Origin: Alphaproteobacteria bacterium | GTDB lineage: Bacteria > Pseudomonadota > Alphaproteobacteria > Micropepsales > Micropepsaceae | Assembly: GCA_015654715.1 (NCBI GenBank) | Contig: JAATGK010000148.1 | Coordinates: forward strand, 1-11,611 | Direction: 5' to 3' | Length of the DNA stretch: 11,611 nt | Part shown: piece by piece, positions 1-6,950 of the stretch | Layout: every line of letters starts with the position of its first letter | Position numbering within the stretch: the stretch's first letter is position 1 | The notes under the pieces: model-generated | Seen by the model: the letters and a program-made list of their open reading frames with translations, nothing else | Database searches by the model: none | What the model was told of the DNA's origin: nothing | Program-made: the position numbers and the translations under genes

Positions 1-240
1 GAAATTTGGGCGCGCCCGTTCTTGGAATATCGCTACACGAACAAGAAGGGCGAGAAATCCACAGTCACCTTCCTGGCGCAACGGCGTGACCATTCAGCTT
101 ACGAAGGCTATTCGTTCCATGCCACGCTGCCAGGAATATTTACGCCCGGCACAGCGGGCCCAGACGACTGGGGAACAAGAGATCTTACCAAGAGATGGAA
201 GGCAGAGTGCGGCGCCGATACCGACGTGCTTTATAATTGA
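1..240 (+). CDS. 3' end of an unrecognised protein (partial)
   Basis: The reading frame is open from the first base of the window (Glu-Ile-Trp-Ala-Arg-Pro-Phe) and ends in TGA at 238-240, so this is most likely the last 79 codons of a gene that begins upstream. A TTG at 22 could be read as a start, but no ribosome site supports it and the frame is open before it. The residues are rich in Tyr, Trp, Thr and charged side chains, with a Gly/Pro turn-rich stretch around residues 44-55 and a single Cys near the end. This looks more like a folded soluble or exported domain than a shadow frame. I do not recognise the family. It converges on the VIT-like gene, with 107 bases between the two stop codons. 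Confidence 0.55.
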   Translation, partial: EIWARPFLEYRYTNKKGEKSTVTFLAQRRDHSAYEGYSFHATLPGIFTPGTAGPDDWGTRDLTKRWKAECGADTDVLYN

Positions 241-289
241 AGCGAGCCACTGTCTGAGGCTGGCGCCTAGCGATGCCGAAAATGTCTGG

Positions 290-312
290 ATGGCCGGGTC
301 AAGCCCGGCCAT
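290..312. repeat. Short intergenic palindrome of the alphaproteobacterial 'MAGLDPAI' type
   Basis: A perfect 9-base inverted repeat, ATGGCCGGG at 290-298 and CCCGGCCAT at 304-312, encloses the loop TCAAG. It lies between the convergent stops at 240 and 348. Palindromes of this kind are scattered in many copies between genes in alphaproteobacteria. When translated on the minus strand they give spurious small proteins beginning MAGLDPAI, and the frame starting at 312 on that strand does read MAGLDPAIQ. With no clear T-run it is a poor intrinsic terminator, but it could still end or protect both convergent transcripts. Confidence 0.75.
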
Positions 313-347
313 GACGATTGGGGGTTACGATCAGAATTGGCCGGTGC

Positions 348-878
348 TCACACCCCCATCCGGGTGCGGATCGCCAGACCCGTCAGTTTGCTGACCAGCA
401 CCACTGCGGCGGCCACGCCGGTGTGTTTGACAATCTCCGTCAGCGCCGAGACGTGGCGCGCCTTGGCGAGCAGATAACTGAGCACCGCCAGCAAGAGAAA
501 TCCCCAGGCCACGGAAATGAAAACCGCGGTGGTCGGCGGCAGCGCCAGGAACACCAGAAAGAAGCTGCCCGCCACCACGAAGCGCGCCACATAATTGGCG
601 ACGGTGGTGCGGAAAGCCTGATGCTGCACCAGCCGCTCCGATTCCTGATAGATGTGGACACTGAGCGAGTCGCTTAAGTTGTCGGCGACACCGATGATGA
701 GCAGACTGGCCAGAACCGTTGCGCGCGAGGCCGTGGCGCTGTCGAGGCCGACGATCAGCGCCATCGAAGTGGCAATCGCGGCGGGAGAGCCAAAACTGAC
801 CCAGCGCAGGTCGAAGCCTTCCAGCGACCAGCGCTTGCGGGTCGTTTCAGTTTCGTCCTTGTCCAACTTCTTAAGCAT
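348..878 (-). CDS. VIT/CCC1-family membrane protein
   Basis: A 176-residue integral membrane protein. After a charged N-terminus (residues 1-26) come a GSPAAI-TSMALIVGL segment (30-45) and the motif IGVADNLSDSLSVHIYQESE (62-81). These resemble the conserved first half of the VIT1/CCC1 vacuolar iron/manganese transporter family, whose bacterial members carry a similar AD-SDALGIHI-EE stretch. Further hydrophobic spans lie at about 53-65, 97-113, 116-139 and 153-170, so four or five membrane segments are likely. I see no ferritin-like domain. Known family members move Fe2+ or Mn2+ out of the cytosol; that this one does so is inference. The ATG at 878 is preceded by GAGG about ten bases upstream. 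It is the last gene of the minus-strand run, 70 bases beyond the pentapeptide-repeat gene, and may be co-transcribed with it. Confidence 0.75.
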   Translation of the reverse strand: MLKKLDKDETETTRKRWSLEGFDLRWVSFGSPAAIATSMALIVGLDSATASRATVLASLLIIGVADNLSDSLSVHIYQESERLVQHQAFRTTVANYVARFVVAGSFFLVFLALPPTTAVFISVAWGFLLLAVLSYLLAKARHVSALTEIVKHTGVAAAVVLVSKLTGLAIRTRMGV

Positions 879-948
879 GCACCGCCGTCCTCGTGTTCGC
901 GGCGAGTCTACAGCAAATGGGCGGCGCGTTGGAACCGGCGGGAAGCTC

Positions 949-2115
949 TCAACAATTGCCTTCGTGGGCGCCGAGAGCGGCGATCAGGGCGTTGGGAACG
1001 CGGGCGTCGCCGAACTGGGCCGCCAAATCCTGGCGGGTATCGGCCTGGAAGTACATCACCTGGCCAGTGCAGAGGAGAAGATCGCAAATCCGGGCGTTTT
1101 TGAACGCGGCGTGCGTCAGCTTGGCGTGGCGAAACGAGGTGCCAGAAAGATCGGCGCCCGTGAACCCGGCAGCGCGCAGATCGGCGTTATCGAACCGGGC
1201 CGCCTGAAGCTGACAGCCGGAAAAATCGACGCCGACCGCAATGGCGTTACGGGCCGACAGACCGGCCAGGCACAGACCCTTCAAGGCATCGCCCAACGGA
1301 CGCAGGTCTTCGCCGTCGACCACAGCAGGCCGGCCCTTCTTGCCACCGCTCCGGAACCAGGCGTGATGGCCTTGCAGCGCGGCGAACAAGTGCTTGGCGC
1401 GGGCGCGCGCGGCGGCGGTCGGCGCCATCAGGCAATCGCGCAGCGCCCTGGGCGCCACCATCAATTCGTCGAGATGGACGCCGGACATGGCGGCGCGGCG
1501 GAAACAAGCATTGCGGAGACGAGCGCCGCGGAATGAGGCACCTTGCAGCAACGCGTCGGTGAAATTGGCGTTGTCGAGCTTGGCATTGCGAAACGAGACA
1601 TGGCGCAGCGAGGCGCCCGAGAAATCGACCGCCCCGAACGGCGATTCGTCATGAGCGTTGCCTTGAAACTTCATGGTGTCGCCAAGATGGAGCATGGTGG
1701 CGGCGCGAAGATCGGCGTGATCGAGGACGGCGTTCGACAGATTGGCATCCTTGAAGGTAGCGCCGCGCAGATCGGCATGTTCGAGGTGCGCCGAACGGAG
1801 GTCGCAGCCGCGCAAATTGGCGCAATAAAGGCTGGCATGGGTAAGATTGGCACCGCGAAGATCGGCGCCGACAAGCGAGGCGCCGGAGAGATCGGCTTCG
1901 GACAAATCGCGGCCCGCCATCGTCAGACCGTCGAGCTTGGCCGCGGAAAGCTTGGCCCGGGCGCCGGGGCGGCGCGCCAGATAGGCTTCGTGATCGGCGA
2001 TGATCCGCGTCAGCGCGGCTTGGTTGACCGCGATCTCTTCCGGCGACGGCAGCTCGCTCAGCATCACCGCGCGGAGCGGCGCGAACATTTCCCGGCTGTG
2101 CATTTCCATATACAT
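949..2115 (-). CDS. Pentapeptide-repeat protein with two repeat regions
   Basis: A 388-residue protein without a signal peptide. A helical N-terminal part (1-55) is followed by tandem A(D/N)LxG-type pentapeptides at about 61-140 and 161-215 (ADLSGASLVGADLRGANL is typical). A non-repeat insertion rich in Ala, Arg and Lys spans about 216-280. A second repeat region covers about 281-345, and a tail of about 43 residues (346-388) ends in Cys. Pentapeptide repeats fold as a right-handed quadrilateral beta-helix. Some members mimic DNA and bind gyrase (MfpA, Qnr), but nothing here proves that role. The start at 2115 has GAGG six bases upstream, and this Shine-Dalgarno overlaps the TGA stop of the preceding gene (2124-2126), so translational coupling is likely. 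Its first residues, MYM-E, echo the MYM-D start of that neighbour. The repeats impose a 15-base periodicity on the DNA and open long false frames on the other strand. Confidence 0.9.
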   Translation of the reverse strand: MYMEMHSREMFAPLRAVMLSELPSPEEIAVNQAALTRIIADHEAYLARRPGARAKLSAAKLDGLTMAGRDLSEADLSGASLVGADLRGANLTHASLYCANLRGCDLRSAHLEHADLRGATFKDANLSNAVLDHADLRAATMLHLGDTMKFQGNAHDESPFGAVDFSGASLRHVSFRNAKLDNANFTDALLQGASFRGARLRNACFRRAAMSGVHLDELMVAPRALRDCLMAPTAAARARAKHLFAALQGHHAWFRSGGKKGRPAVVDGEDLRPLGDALKGLCLAGLSARNAIAVGVDFSGCQLQAARFDNADLRAAGFTGADLSGTSFRHAKLTHAAFKNARICDLLLCTGQVMYFQADTRQDLAAQFGDARVPNALIAALGAHEGNC

Positions 2116-2123
2116 GGCGGACC

Positions 2124-2573
2124 TCAGCGCTGGCAGAAACGAGTGCGGATGGATTGCGCGAGACGGATCGCCGGTATGCCGACCGGCGCGCCAAAAGCGA
2201 GATCCGAAATCGCGACCAACAGGCGATCGCAGTACTCGGTGTGGCGGTCGGCGAAGGCGAAAAATTCGCTAGTGAGCAGAATGAAGCTGGCCCAGTCGCG
2301 CAGGGCGGCGGGATCGCTCTTGAGATTCAGCAGACCTTCGGCGAGATCACTCGCGCCGACCGACAGGAAAGCCAAGCCGGGCGTGCCGGTGGCGCGATAG
2401 ACGCGATCGGCGCTGATGCGGACGGTGGTTTCCTTCAGCGTCGCGACCGGCTGCTCGCCGCGTACGATGGCCCGCACGATGGCCGCTTCGATCGCTTCGA
2501 GATCGCCGAAGCGGGCAAACGCCGCCAAATCCGTCCGGCTGCCGCTTAAGGCATTGTTGCCATCCATGTACAT
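2124..2573 (-). CDS. Small hypothetical protein coupled to the pentapeptide-repeat gene
   Basis: A protein of 149 residues that I do not recognise. It begins MYMDGNN and appears soluble and mostly helical. There is an Ala/Glu/Ile-rich helix at about 17-43, a strand-like stretch at about 46-70 (KETTVRISADRVYRATG), a hydrophobic segment FLSVGASDLAEGLLNL at about 74-89, and an aromatic stretch (DWASFILLTSEFFAFADRH) at about 98-116. The open frame extends upstream to 2753, but I chose 2573 because AGAGG lies about eight bases before this ATG and the upstream extension is Arg/Ser/Pro-rich, unlike a folded protein. A second ATG two codons later is too far from that site. Only eight bases separate its stop from the start of the pentapeptide-repeat gene, so the two form a bicistronic unit. 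It could be a partner or regulator of the repeat protein; that is inference. Confidence 0.75.
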   Translation of the reverse strand: MYMDGNNALSGSRTDLAAFARFGDLEAIEAAIVRAIVRGEQPVATLKETTVRISADRVYRATGTPGLAFLSVGASDLAEGLLNLKSDPAALRDWASFILLTSEFFAFADRHTEYCDRLLVAISDLAFGAPVGIPAIRLAQSIRTRFCQR

Positions 2574-2788
2574 CCGAGCACCTCTGCTTGAAGACCGCTG
2601 GAGACACGGCAAAGCAGGAAGCGTGCCCGTGTTGCCTTCTTGGCAAGGACTGGGAAACTTCGGTGAACGAGTCGTTAGCACGCGGCAAGGGATGCCGATG
2701 GCGGCACGGCTTACCCGGCCGGTGGCAACAATTGCCGTCTGCCGTGATGCCAAAGGCGAACGATCGCGTTCACGTCAAAGTGGTGCGA
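2574..2788. other. Intergenic gap between ldh and the small-unknown/PRP pair
   Basis: 215 bases without a supportable gene. The stretch would hold the promoter of the two-gene unit if that unit is transcribed separately from ldh. I see no clear -35/-10 pair and no hairpin with a T-run. It does contain four GGCAA words on the plus strand (starting 2608, 2642, 2684, 2724) and a small palindrome GAACG-ATCG-CGTTC at 2758-2771 next to the ldh stop. A function for these is not shown. Confidence 0.4.
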
Positions 2789-3751
2789 TCAGTCGAGACC
2801 GAGGTTGGCGATGATCTCGCGCAAAGTGGCGGCGGATTTGGCGAACAGTTGGCTTTCGTCCGGCGGCAGTTCGACCTCGAGAACCTGCTCGATGCCCTTA
2901 TAGGACAGGATGCAAGGCGCGCCCAAAGCAACGCCGCGCTCGCCGTATTCGCCATCCAGCACCGCCGAAACCGTCAAGATGCTCGACTGATTGCGCAGGA
3001 TCGTGGCCGCGATCTCGGCCAAGGCCAGCGCCACCGCAAACCAAGTGGCGCCCTTGTAGTCGATGATGTGATAGGCCGAATGCCTGACCTCGTGGACGAC
3101 GGCTTTCCGGCTGAAGCTCGAATCGGCGCACTTCACGCACGACTTGCAGAACTGCTCGAACGGCATGCCGGCCATGTTGGTGATCGACCACGCCGCAAAT
3201 TCCGAATCGCCGTGCTCGCCCATGATATGGGCATGCACATTGTGCGCATCGACGCCGCAGCGCCGGGAAAGAATTTGGCGGAAGCGCGCGCTGTCGAGCA
3301 CGGTGCCCGAGCCGATGACGCGGCCGCGCGGCCAGCCCGAGCGTTTGTGGGCGACATAGGTGAGGACATCGACCGGATTGGAGACGACCAGCACCACCGC
3401 CGGGGAATTCTGCGCCACGATCTCGTCGATACAGCCCTGAACGATCACGGAGTTGCGCTTGACCAGTTCGAGGCGCGACTCGCCCGGCTTCTGCTTGGCG
3501 CCGGCGGTGATCACGATCAGCGAAGCATCGGCGTAATCGGCCGGTCCGCCGTCGCGAATTTGGATCGAGGGGAAAAAGGCCTGACCCTGCGCCATGTCGA
3601 GCGCCTGACCTTTGGCGAGGTCGCGGTTGTAGTCGATCAGCACAATCTCATCGGACAGCCCGCGTAAGGCCAGGGTGTAGGCAAAGGTGGACCCGACGGC
3701 GCCGGCCCCGACGATCACGACTTTGCGGGCTTTCCAGTGTTCCGATTCCAT
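2789..3751 (-). CDS. ldh: L-lactate dehydrogenase
   Basis: A cytoplasmic NAD-dependent enzyme that interconverts pyruvate and L-lactate. At 320 residues it has normal family length. The Rossmann motif GAGAVG is at 15-20, and Asp40 (VLID) marks NAD rather than NADP use. The substrate loop reads AGAKQKPGESR (83-93). Gln87 corresponds to Gln102 of lactate dehydrogenases, where malate dehydrogenases have Arg, and Arg93 to the mobile-loop Arg109. Also present are NPVDV (125-129), LDSARFR (152-158, Asp168/Arg171 equivalents), GEHGDSE (178-184) with catalytic His180, and KGAT with Thr236. Three cysteines, C202, C205 and C208, form CxxCxxC in the variable part of the protein. GAGGAG five bases before the ATG is a strong ribosome site. 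It follows the phosphodiesterase gene after 70 bases on the same strand. A malate dehydrogenase call is less likely because of Gln87. Confidence 0.93.
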   Translation of the reverse strand: MESEHWKARKVVIVGAGAVGSTFAYTLALRGLSDEIVLIDYNRDLAKGQALDMAQGQAFFPSIQIRDGGPADYADASLIVITAGAKQKPGESRLELVKRNSVIVQGCIDEIVAQNSPAVVLVVSNPVDVLTYVAHKRSGWPRGRVIGSGTVLDSARFRQILSRRCGVDAHNVHAHIMGEHGDSEFAAWSITNMAGMPFEQFCKSCVKCADSSFSRKAVVHEVRHSAYHIIDYKGATWFAVALALAEIAATILRNQSSILTVSAVLDGEYGERGVALGAPCILSYKGIEQVLEVELPPDESQLFAKSAATLREIIANLGLD

Positions 3752-3821
3752 TGTCGCTCCTCGTCGCTATTTCCGCTGTGGTGATGAACGTAAATTGTGG
3801 CAATGACAAGCCGAACCGAGG

Positions 3822-5066
3822 TCAGCGGCCGAGATCAAGCACCTTGCCGCCGCTGCGGTTGTCAGGTTTGAGGCCCAAAAGGTGCAGCACCGTTGGGGCA
3901 ACGTCGATCATTTCGAGTCGCTTGATCGGGCGGTGCGCGATACCCGGACCCCAGGCATAGAAAATAGCGTGCATCGCGGTCACGTCCGGCTTGTAGCCGT
4001 GCATGGCATTGAACCACGTTACCTGCGGTTGGTAGATCGGTGGCCCGGAGATGTTTTCCGCCCGCGCGGCGATCTCGGGTTTCATCAGCTCGGGGCCTTC
4101 AAAGGCATAAGGCGGCCGGGTGATGAGCAGCAAATCGCCGACTCGCGGGCCCGCGCCGATATGGACATAAGCCGGGAAATGGCCTTTGCGATAGACCTCG
4201 AAGGTGGCGTGATAGCGCTTCAGCGCGCGGGCAACACGGGCCGCATCGCTGCCGGGCTTCAGATACAGCATCGCTGAACCCGAACCATAAGCAACCTCGG
4301 CGTCGAAATGGTGCAGCGTCTTCAGCCGGCCGATGTTGATGACTTTGCTGACCGCCGTCATGCCATGGTCGGCGCCGATGACGAGATCGACCTGGCGGCC
4401 GTTCGGCAGCGCTTCGATCATCGTCCGCAGGCGGCCCACCACCGCATCGGCTTTGACCACCGCGTCTTTGGTTTTGTCGCCGTGCACGCCGTCGCCATGG
4501 GCCACCGAATCCGGATAATCGAAATAAAGCGCGATCAGGCGAATGTGCGGATCGGCCAGTGCGGCAGCGGTCTTGGCCAGGATGGTGTCGTCGTCCTCAT
4601 GGTCCTTCCACGGCCCTTCGGGGTTGATGACGGAAGCCTGTTTGCCTGTCTTGCTCGACCAGCGGCCAACGAAATTGAACACCGCCGCGGGTGCGCCTTG
4701 GCGTTCGGCCGTCTGCCACATCGATTCGCACCCCGTCCGCCAAGCGGCGTCGGCGCGATCGGCTTTGGTGTCGTAAAGCCCCTGCACCGGATCGCGGAAT
4801 TCATTTGCCACGATGCCGTGATCAGCCGGCCAGCAGCCGGTTTCGAAGGTGGTATGATTGACCATCGACAACGTCGGAAACGACGGCACCAGATGGCGCG
4901 AGGAGGCGCCTTCGCGCGCCAGCCGGTCGAAATTCGGCGTCGCCACGCCCGCCAGCATGAACGGCGAAAAGCCGTCGAACAGCACCACCACCACGGTACG
5001 GTCCGCGGCAAAGGCACCGGCCGCAAACAGCAGCGCGGCGACAACGAAATTGGCCAGACGGCGCAT
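3822..5066 (-). CDS. Exported nucleotide pyrophosphatase/phosphodiesterase-family protein
   Basis: A 414-residue member of the alkaline phosphatase superfamily, close to the type I phosphodiesterase/nucleotide pyrophosphatase group. It starts MRRLANFVVAALLFAAGAFA, a clear signal peptide with probable cleavage after residue 20, so it acts in the periplasm or outside. The frame is open further upstream, but the signal peptide and the GGGGGA stretch before 5066 fix the start. Metal ligands expected for the two-zinc site are visible: Asp31 (FDGF), Asp186 and His190 (PDSVAH), Asp233-His234 (GADHGM) and His356 (AMHGY). At the nucleophile position, where family members usually have Thr in PTxTFPNH, the sequence is PTLSMVNH, giving Ser67; Asn70 is kept. 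GYKPDV-MHAIFYAWGPG (358-375) and the C-terminal DVAPTVLHLLGL (388-399) fit the family. Substrate is unknown: nucleotides or phosphodiesters of lipids are possible. It lies 53 bases after rppH. Confidence 0.88.
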   Translation of the reverse strand: MRRLANFVVAALLFAAGAFAADRTVVVVLFDGFSPFMLAGVATPNFDRLAREGASSRHLVPSFPTLSMVNHTTFETGCWPADHGIVANEFRDPVQGLYDTKADRADAAWRTGCESMWQTAERQGAPAAVFNFVGRWSSKTGKQASVINPEGPWKDHEDDDTILAKTAAALADPHIRLIALYFDYPDSVAHGDGVHGDKTKDAVVKADAVVGRLRTMIEALPNGRQVDLVIGADHGMTAVSKVINIGRLKTLHHFDAEVAYGSGSAMLYLKPGSDAARVARALKRYHATFEVYRKGHFPAYVHIGAGPRVGDLLLITRPPYAFEGPELMKPEIAARAENISGPPIYQPQVTWFNAMHGYKPDVTAMHAIFYAWGPGIAHRPIKRLEMIDVAPTVLHLLGLKPDNRSGGKVLDLGR

Positions 5067-5119
5067 AGTTTTCCCCCACCCGGCGTCGCTTGCGGCATGA
5101 CCGGGGCAAACGCCGATCG

Positions 5120-5605
5120 TCAGGCCTTCACTAGGTCTTTGAATTCGGCGACGACTTTTTTGTAGGTGTCGCGCTTGAAGGGGACGATGAGGCCGAGCAG
5201 CTCGTCGAAGCCGGACCAGCGCCAAGTAGCGAATTCCGGCACATGCGTGACGAGGTTGATGTCGCTGTCGCTGCCGAGAAAGCGCAACGCGAACCACTTC
5301 TGCGACTGGCCACGGTATTTGCCGTGCAACGCGACACCGATCAGATGCGGCGGCAGATCGTAATTCAGCCACTCGGAAGGGGCGCGGACGATCTCGGCCT
5401 TATCGGTGCCGATCTCCTCCTTCAACTCGCGCATCGCCGCTTGTTCCGGCGTTTCGCCCTTGTCGATACCACCTTGCGGCATTTGCCAGCCTTCCACCGT
5501 CTGGTCGATGCGGCGGCCGACAAACACCTTGCCATCGGCATTGATCACCATCAATCCGACGCAGGGGCGATAGGGCAGATCTTCAGCTTTGATTTTCTTG
5601 GGCAT
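5120..5605 (-). CDS. rppH: RNA pyrophosphohydrolase RppH (Nudix)
   Basis: A 161-residue Nudix hydrolase. In bacteria RppH removes pyrophosphate from the 5' end of mRNA and so opens the transcript to RNase E decay; it was earlier described as a dinucleoside polyphosphate hydrolase in alphaproteobacteria. The N-terminal PYRPCVGLMVIN (11-22), VEGWQMPQGGI (37-47) and the full Nudix box at 45-67 (G-x5-E-x7-REL-x-EE-x-G, with Glu60, Glu63 and Glu64) are all present. W-rich FATWRW (125-130) and VPFKRDTYKKVV (141-152) are typical of RppH. I took the ATG at 5605 because homology begins there; the open frame continues upstream into the yibQ-like gene. The ribosome site is weak (TGGAA). It lies 44 bases beyond the yibQ-like stop, in an order well known in alphaproteobacteria. 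Confidence 0.93.
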   Translation of the reverse strand: MPKKIKAEDLPYRPCVGLMVINADGKVFVGRRIDQTVEGWQMPQGGIDKGETPEQAAMRELKEEIGTDKAEIVRAPSEWLNYDLPPHLIGVALHGKYRGQSQKWFALRFLGSDSDINLVTHVPEFATWRWSGFDELLGLIVPFKRDTYKKVVAEFKDLVKA

Positions 5606-5649
5606 GAGTTCCAGCCGCGTTGGTGATCCAACCGGGACCGGCGCAGCGC

Positions 5650-6822
5650 CTATTTTTTTCCGGTCGCGACTATCGCCGATATGGGCGCCAGAACAAAGCC
5701 CCGACCTTGAAGACCGCGCGCCCACAGCGCCACCCGTTCGACCGTCACGGGATAAAGAAAGCCCGAACCGACCGCCTTGCCGTTGGCGCGGGCTTCGTTT
5801 TCAAGGTCGGAGAGGCGGTGGTCGATCTCCATCGCGGCCTGGATCGAATCGATGGTGTTGGTGGCCTGGGCGAAGGGCGCCCCCAGACGCTCGGCCACTT
5901 GCGGCGCAACCGAACGCGAGGCCGCCCCGTTGTCGTAGAAGAGCAGGCCGCGGCGCATCAGGAAGGTCATCATCGGCTCGATCGGGCCGGATTCGGACAG
6001 GAACCGCCCGCCCAGCATGTTGGTCACCCCGACATAGCCGGTAAAGCGTGACAACGCCCAACTGAGCCGCTTGGTATTGGCCTCTTCGCCGATCGACGTG
6101 CGCAGCGTGTGCTCGCCGGGATCGGAATCGGGGAAGTCGTAGGGCTCCATCGGCACTTCCAACAGCACTTCATGGCCGCGCTGACGCGCCAGCGCCACCC
6201 AGTTCGGCACGTCGGCGAAATGCGGCACGAACGCGAGCGTGACGCCGGCCGGAAGCGCGGCGATCGCCGCCTGCGTGGCGCGGGCGGAAATCCCGAGACC
6301 TGAGACCACAATGGCAATGCGCGGGCGGCCGGCCGGCGGGCTGGGGGCGGCATAAGCCTGCATCGGCCACACCCCGGCATCGGAGATGCGCGGCAGGTAG
6401 CCCTGCGACGTCTTTTCGAGCACCGCCGGATTGGCCACGGCAAGCCCGCCTTTGATCGGCGGTAGCGCCACCGGCGGCGGCACCGGTGCGGACGGCTCGG
6501 CGGCGACGGCGAGCTGAACCGGCGGCGGCAGGGCGGCGACGGCGGCCTGTTCGGCGGGCGAAAGCTCAGCCGGAACAATGCCACCGGGCGGGGTTTCGAA
6601 CACCACCGGCGCCTTGGCGGCGGCGGGCGGCGGCGGCCCGGGCGTTTTGGACTTGGCCTTTTGCGGTGACGGTGCCAAGGCGGCGGTCACCACCTCAGCG
6701 TAAGTGGCATGTCCGAGGAACTGGATGGCAGCCGCCGCGCCGAGCGAAACGATGAGGACAAGCGCCCACGCGAGCCCAAGCATGAGGGCCCCGCGTTTCC
6801 CGGGCATGCTGTTCGCGGCCAT
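5650..6822 (-). CDS. Divergent polysaccharide deacetylase, YibQ-like
   Basis: A 390-residue envelope protein. One membrane anchor (about 12-34) is followed by a Pro/Ala-rich linker (about 50-125) and a C-terminal domain of the divergent polysaccharide deacetylase family (about 166-386). The domain has RIAIVVSGLGIS (168-179), TLAFVPHF (195-202), GHEVLLEVPMEP (216-227), GVTNMLGGRFL (265-275) and a distal FLYPVT segment. In E. coli YibQ and many relatives the first motif contains a DD pair before LG; here it reads VVSGLG, so a metal-dependent deacetylase site is doubtful. No Shine-Dalgarno is visible before the ATG at 6822, nor before the alternative Met at 6807. The gene sits between ctpA and rppH, and the E. 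coli homologue sits beside envC, which suggests a role in peptidoglycan or division. TAG is the stop. Confidence 0.85.
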   Translation of the reverse strand: MAANSMPGKRGALMLGLAWALVLIVSLGAAAAIQFLGHATYAEVVTAALAPSPQKAKSKTPGPPPPAAAKAPVVFETPPGGIVPAELSPAEQAAVAALPPPVQLAVAAEPSAPVPPPVALPPIKGGLAVANPAVLEKTSQGYLPRISDAGVWPMQAYAAPSPPAGRPRIAIVVSGLGISARATQAAIAALPAGVTLAFVPHFADVPNWVALARQRGHEVLLEVPMEPYDFPDSDPGEHTLRTSIGEEANTKRLSWALSRFTGYVGVTNMLGGRFLSESGPIEPMMTFLMRRGLLFYDNGAASRSVAPQVAERLGAPFAQATNTIDSIQAAMEIDHRLSDLENEARANGKAVGSGFLYPVTVERVALWARGLQGRGFVLAPISAIVATGKK

Positions 6823-6852
6823 AGCGCAATGGTAACGGCCGGCGCGGTTCAG

Positions 6853-6881
6853 ATTAAGTTAACAACGCCCAATTTTGCCAT
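6853..6881 (-). promoter_or_regulatory. Possible promoter for the yibQ-like gene
   Basis: On the minus strand, ATGGCA (6876-6881) and CTTAAT (6853-6858) are separated by 17 bases in an AT-rich patch that stands out from GC-rich surroundings. Each box matches four of six consensus positions. The -10 box lies about 30 bases before the ATG at 6822, which would give a short leader. Together with the hairpin upstream it would allow the yibQ-like gene to be transcribed apart from ctpA. This is a pattern match only. Confidence 0.25.
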
Positions 6882-6950
6882 GATTCCGGGCAGTTTCGTC
6901 CCCTCGCGCCGGTTGCGCACCATGGAAAAGGAACGTGGACACTCCAACGA

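Noticed and set aside
94..312. Minus-strand 72-residue frame starting MAGLDPAIQ
   Set aside because: It begins inside the intergenic palindrome and overlaps the end of the plus-strand gene. This is a well-known type of false small protein.
949..2115. CRISPR-like or tandem DNA repeat array in the region with recurring CAGATCGGC-like words
   Set aside because: The period is 15 bases, with no spacers, and follows from pentapeptide codons in the minus-strand gene.
652..2400. Two long plus-strand open frames (652-1536 and 1543-2400) opposite the pentapeptide-repeat gene
   Set aside because: They repeat phrases such as QIGVIE in step with the 15-base period of the antisense pentapeptide codons, have no ribosome sites and resemble no protein. 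They are shadows of the real minus-strand genes.
2588..3667. Plus-strand open frame of 359 codons opposite ldh
   Set aside because: The minus strand here encodes a complete lactate dehydrogenase with all catalytic residues. The plus-strand product is His/Asp/Arg-rich and unlike known proteins.
5652..5658. Run of seven T at the end of the yibQ-like gene as a terminator
   Set aside because: It is the Lys-Lys AAA codons read on the other strand, and no stem precedes it in either direction.
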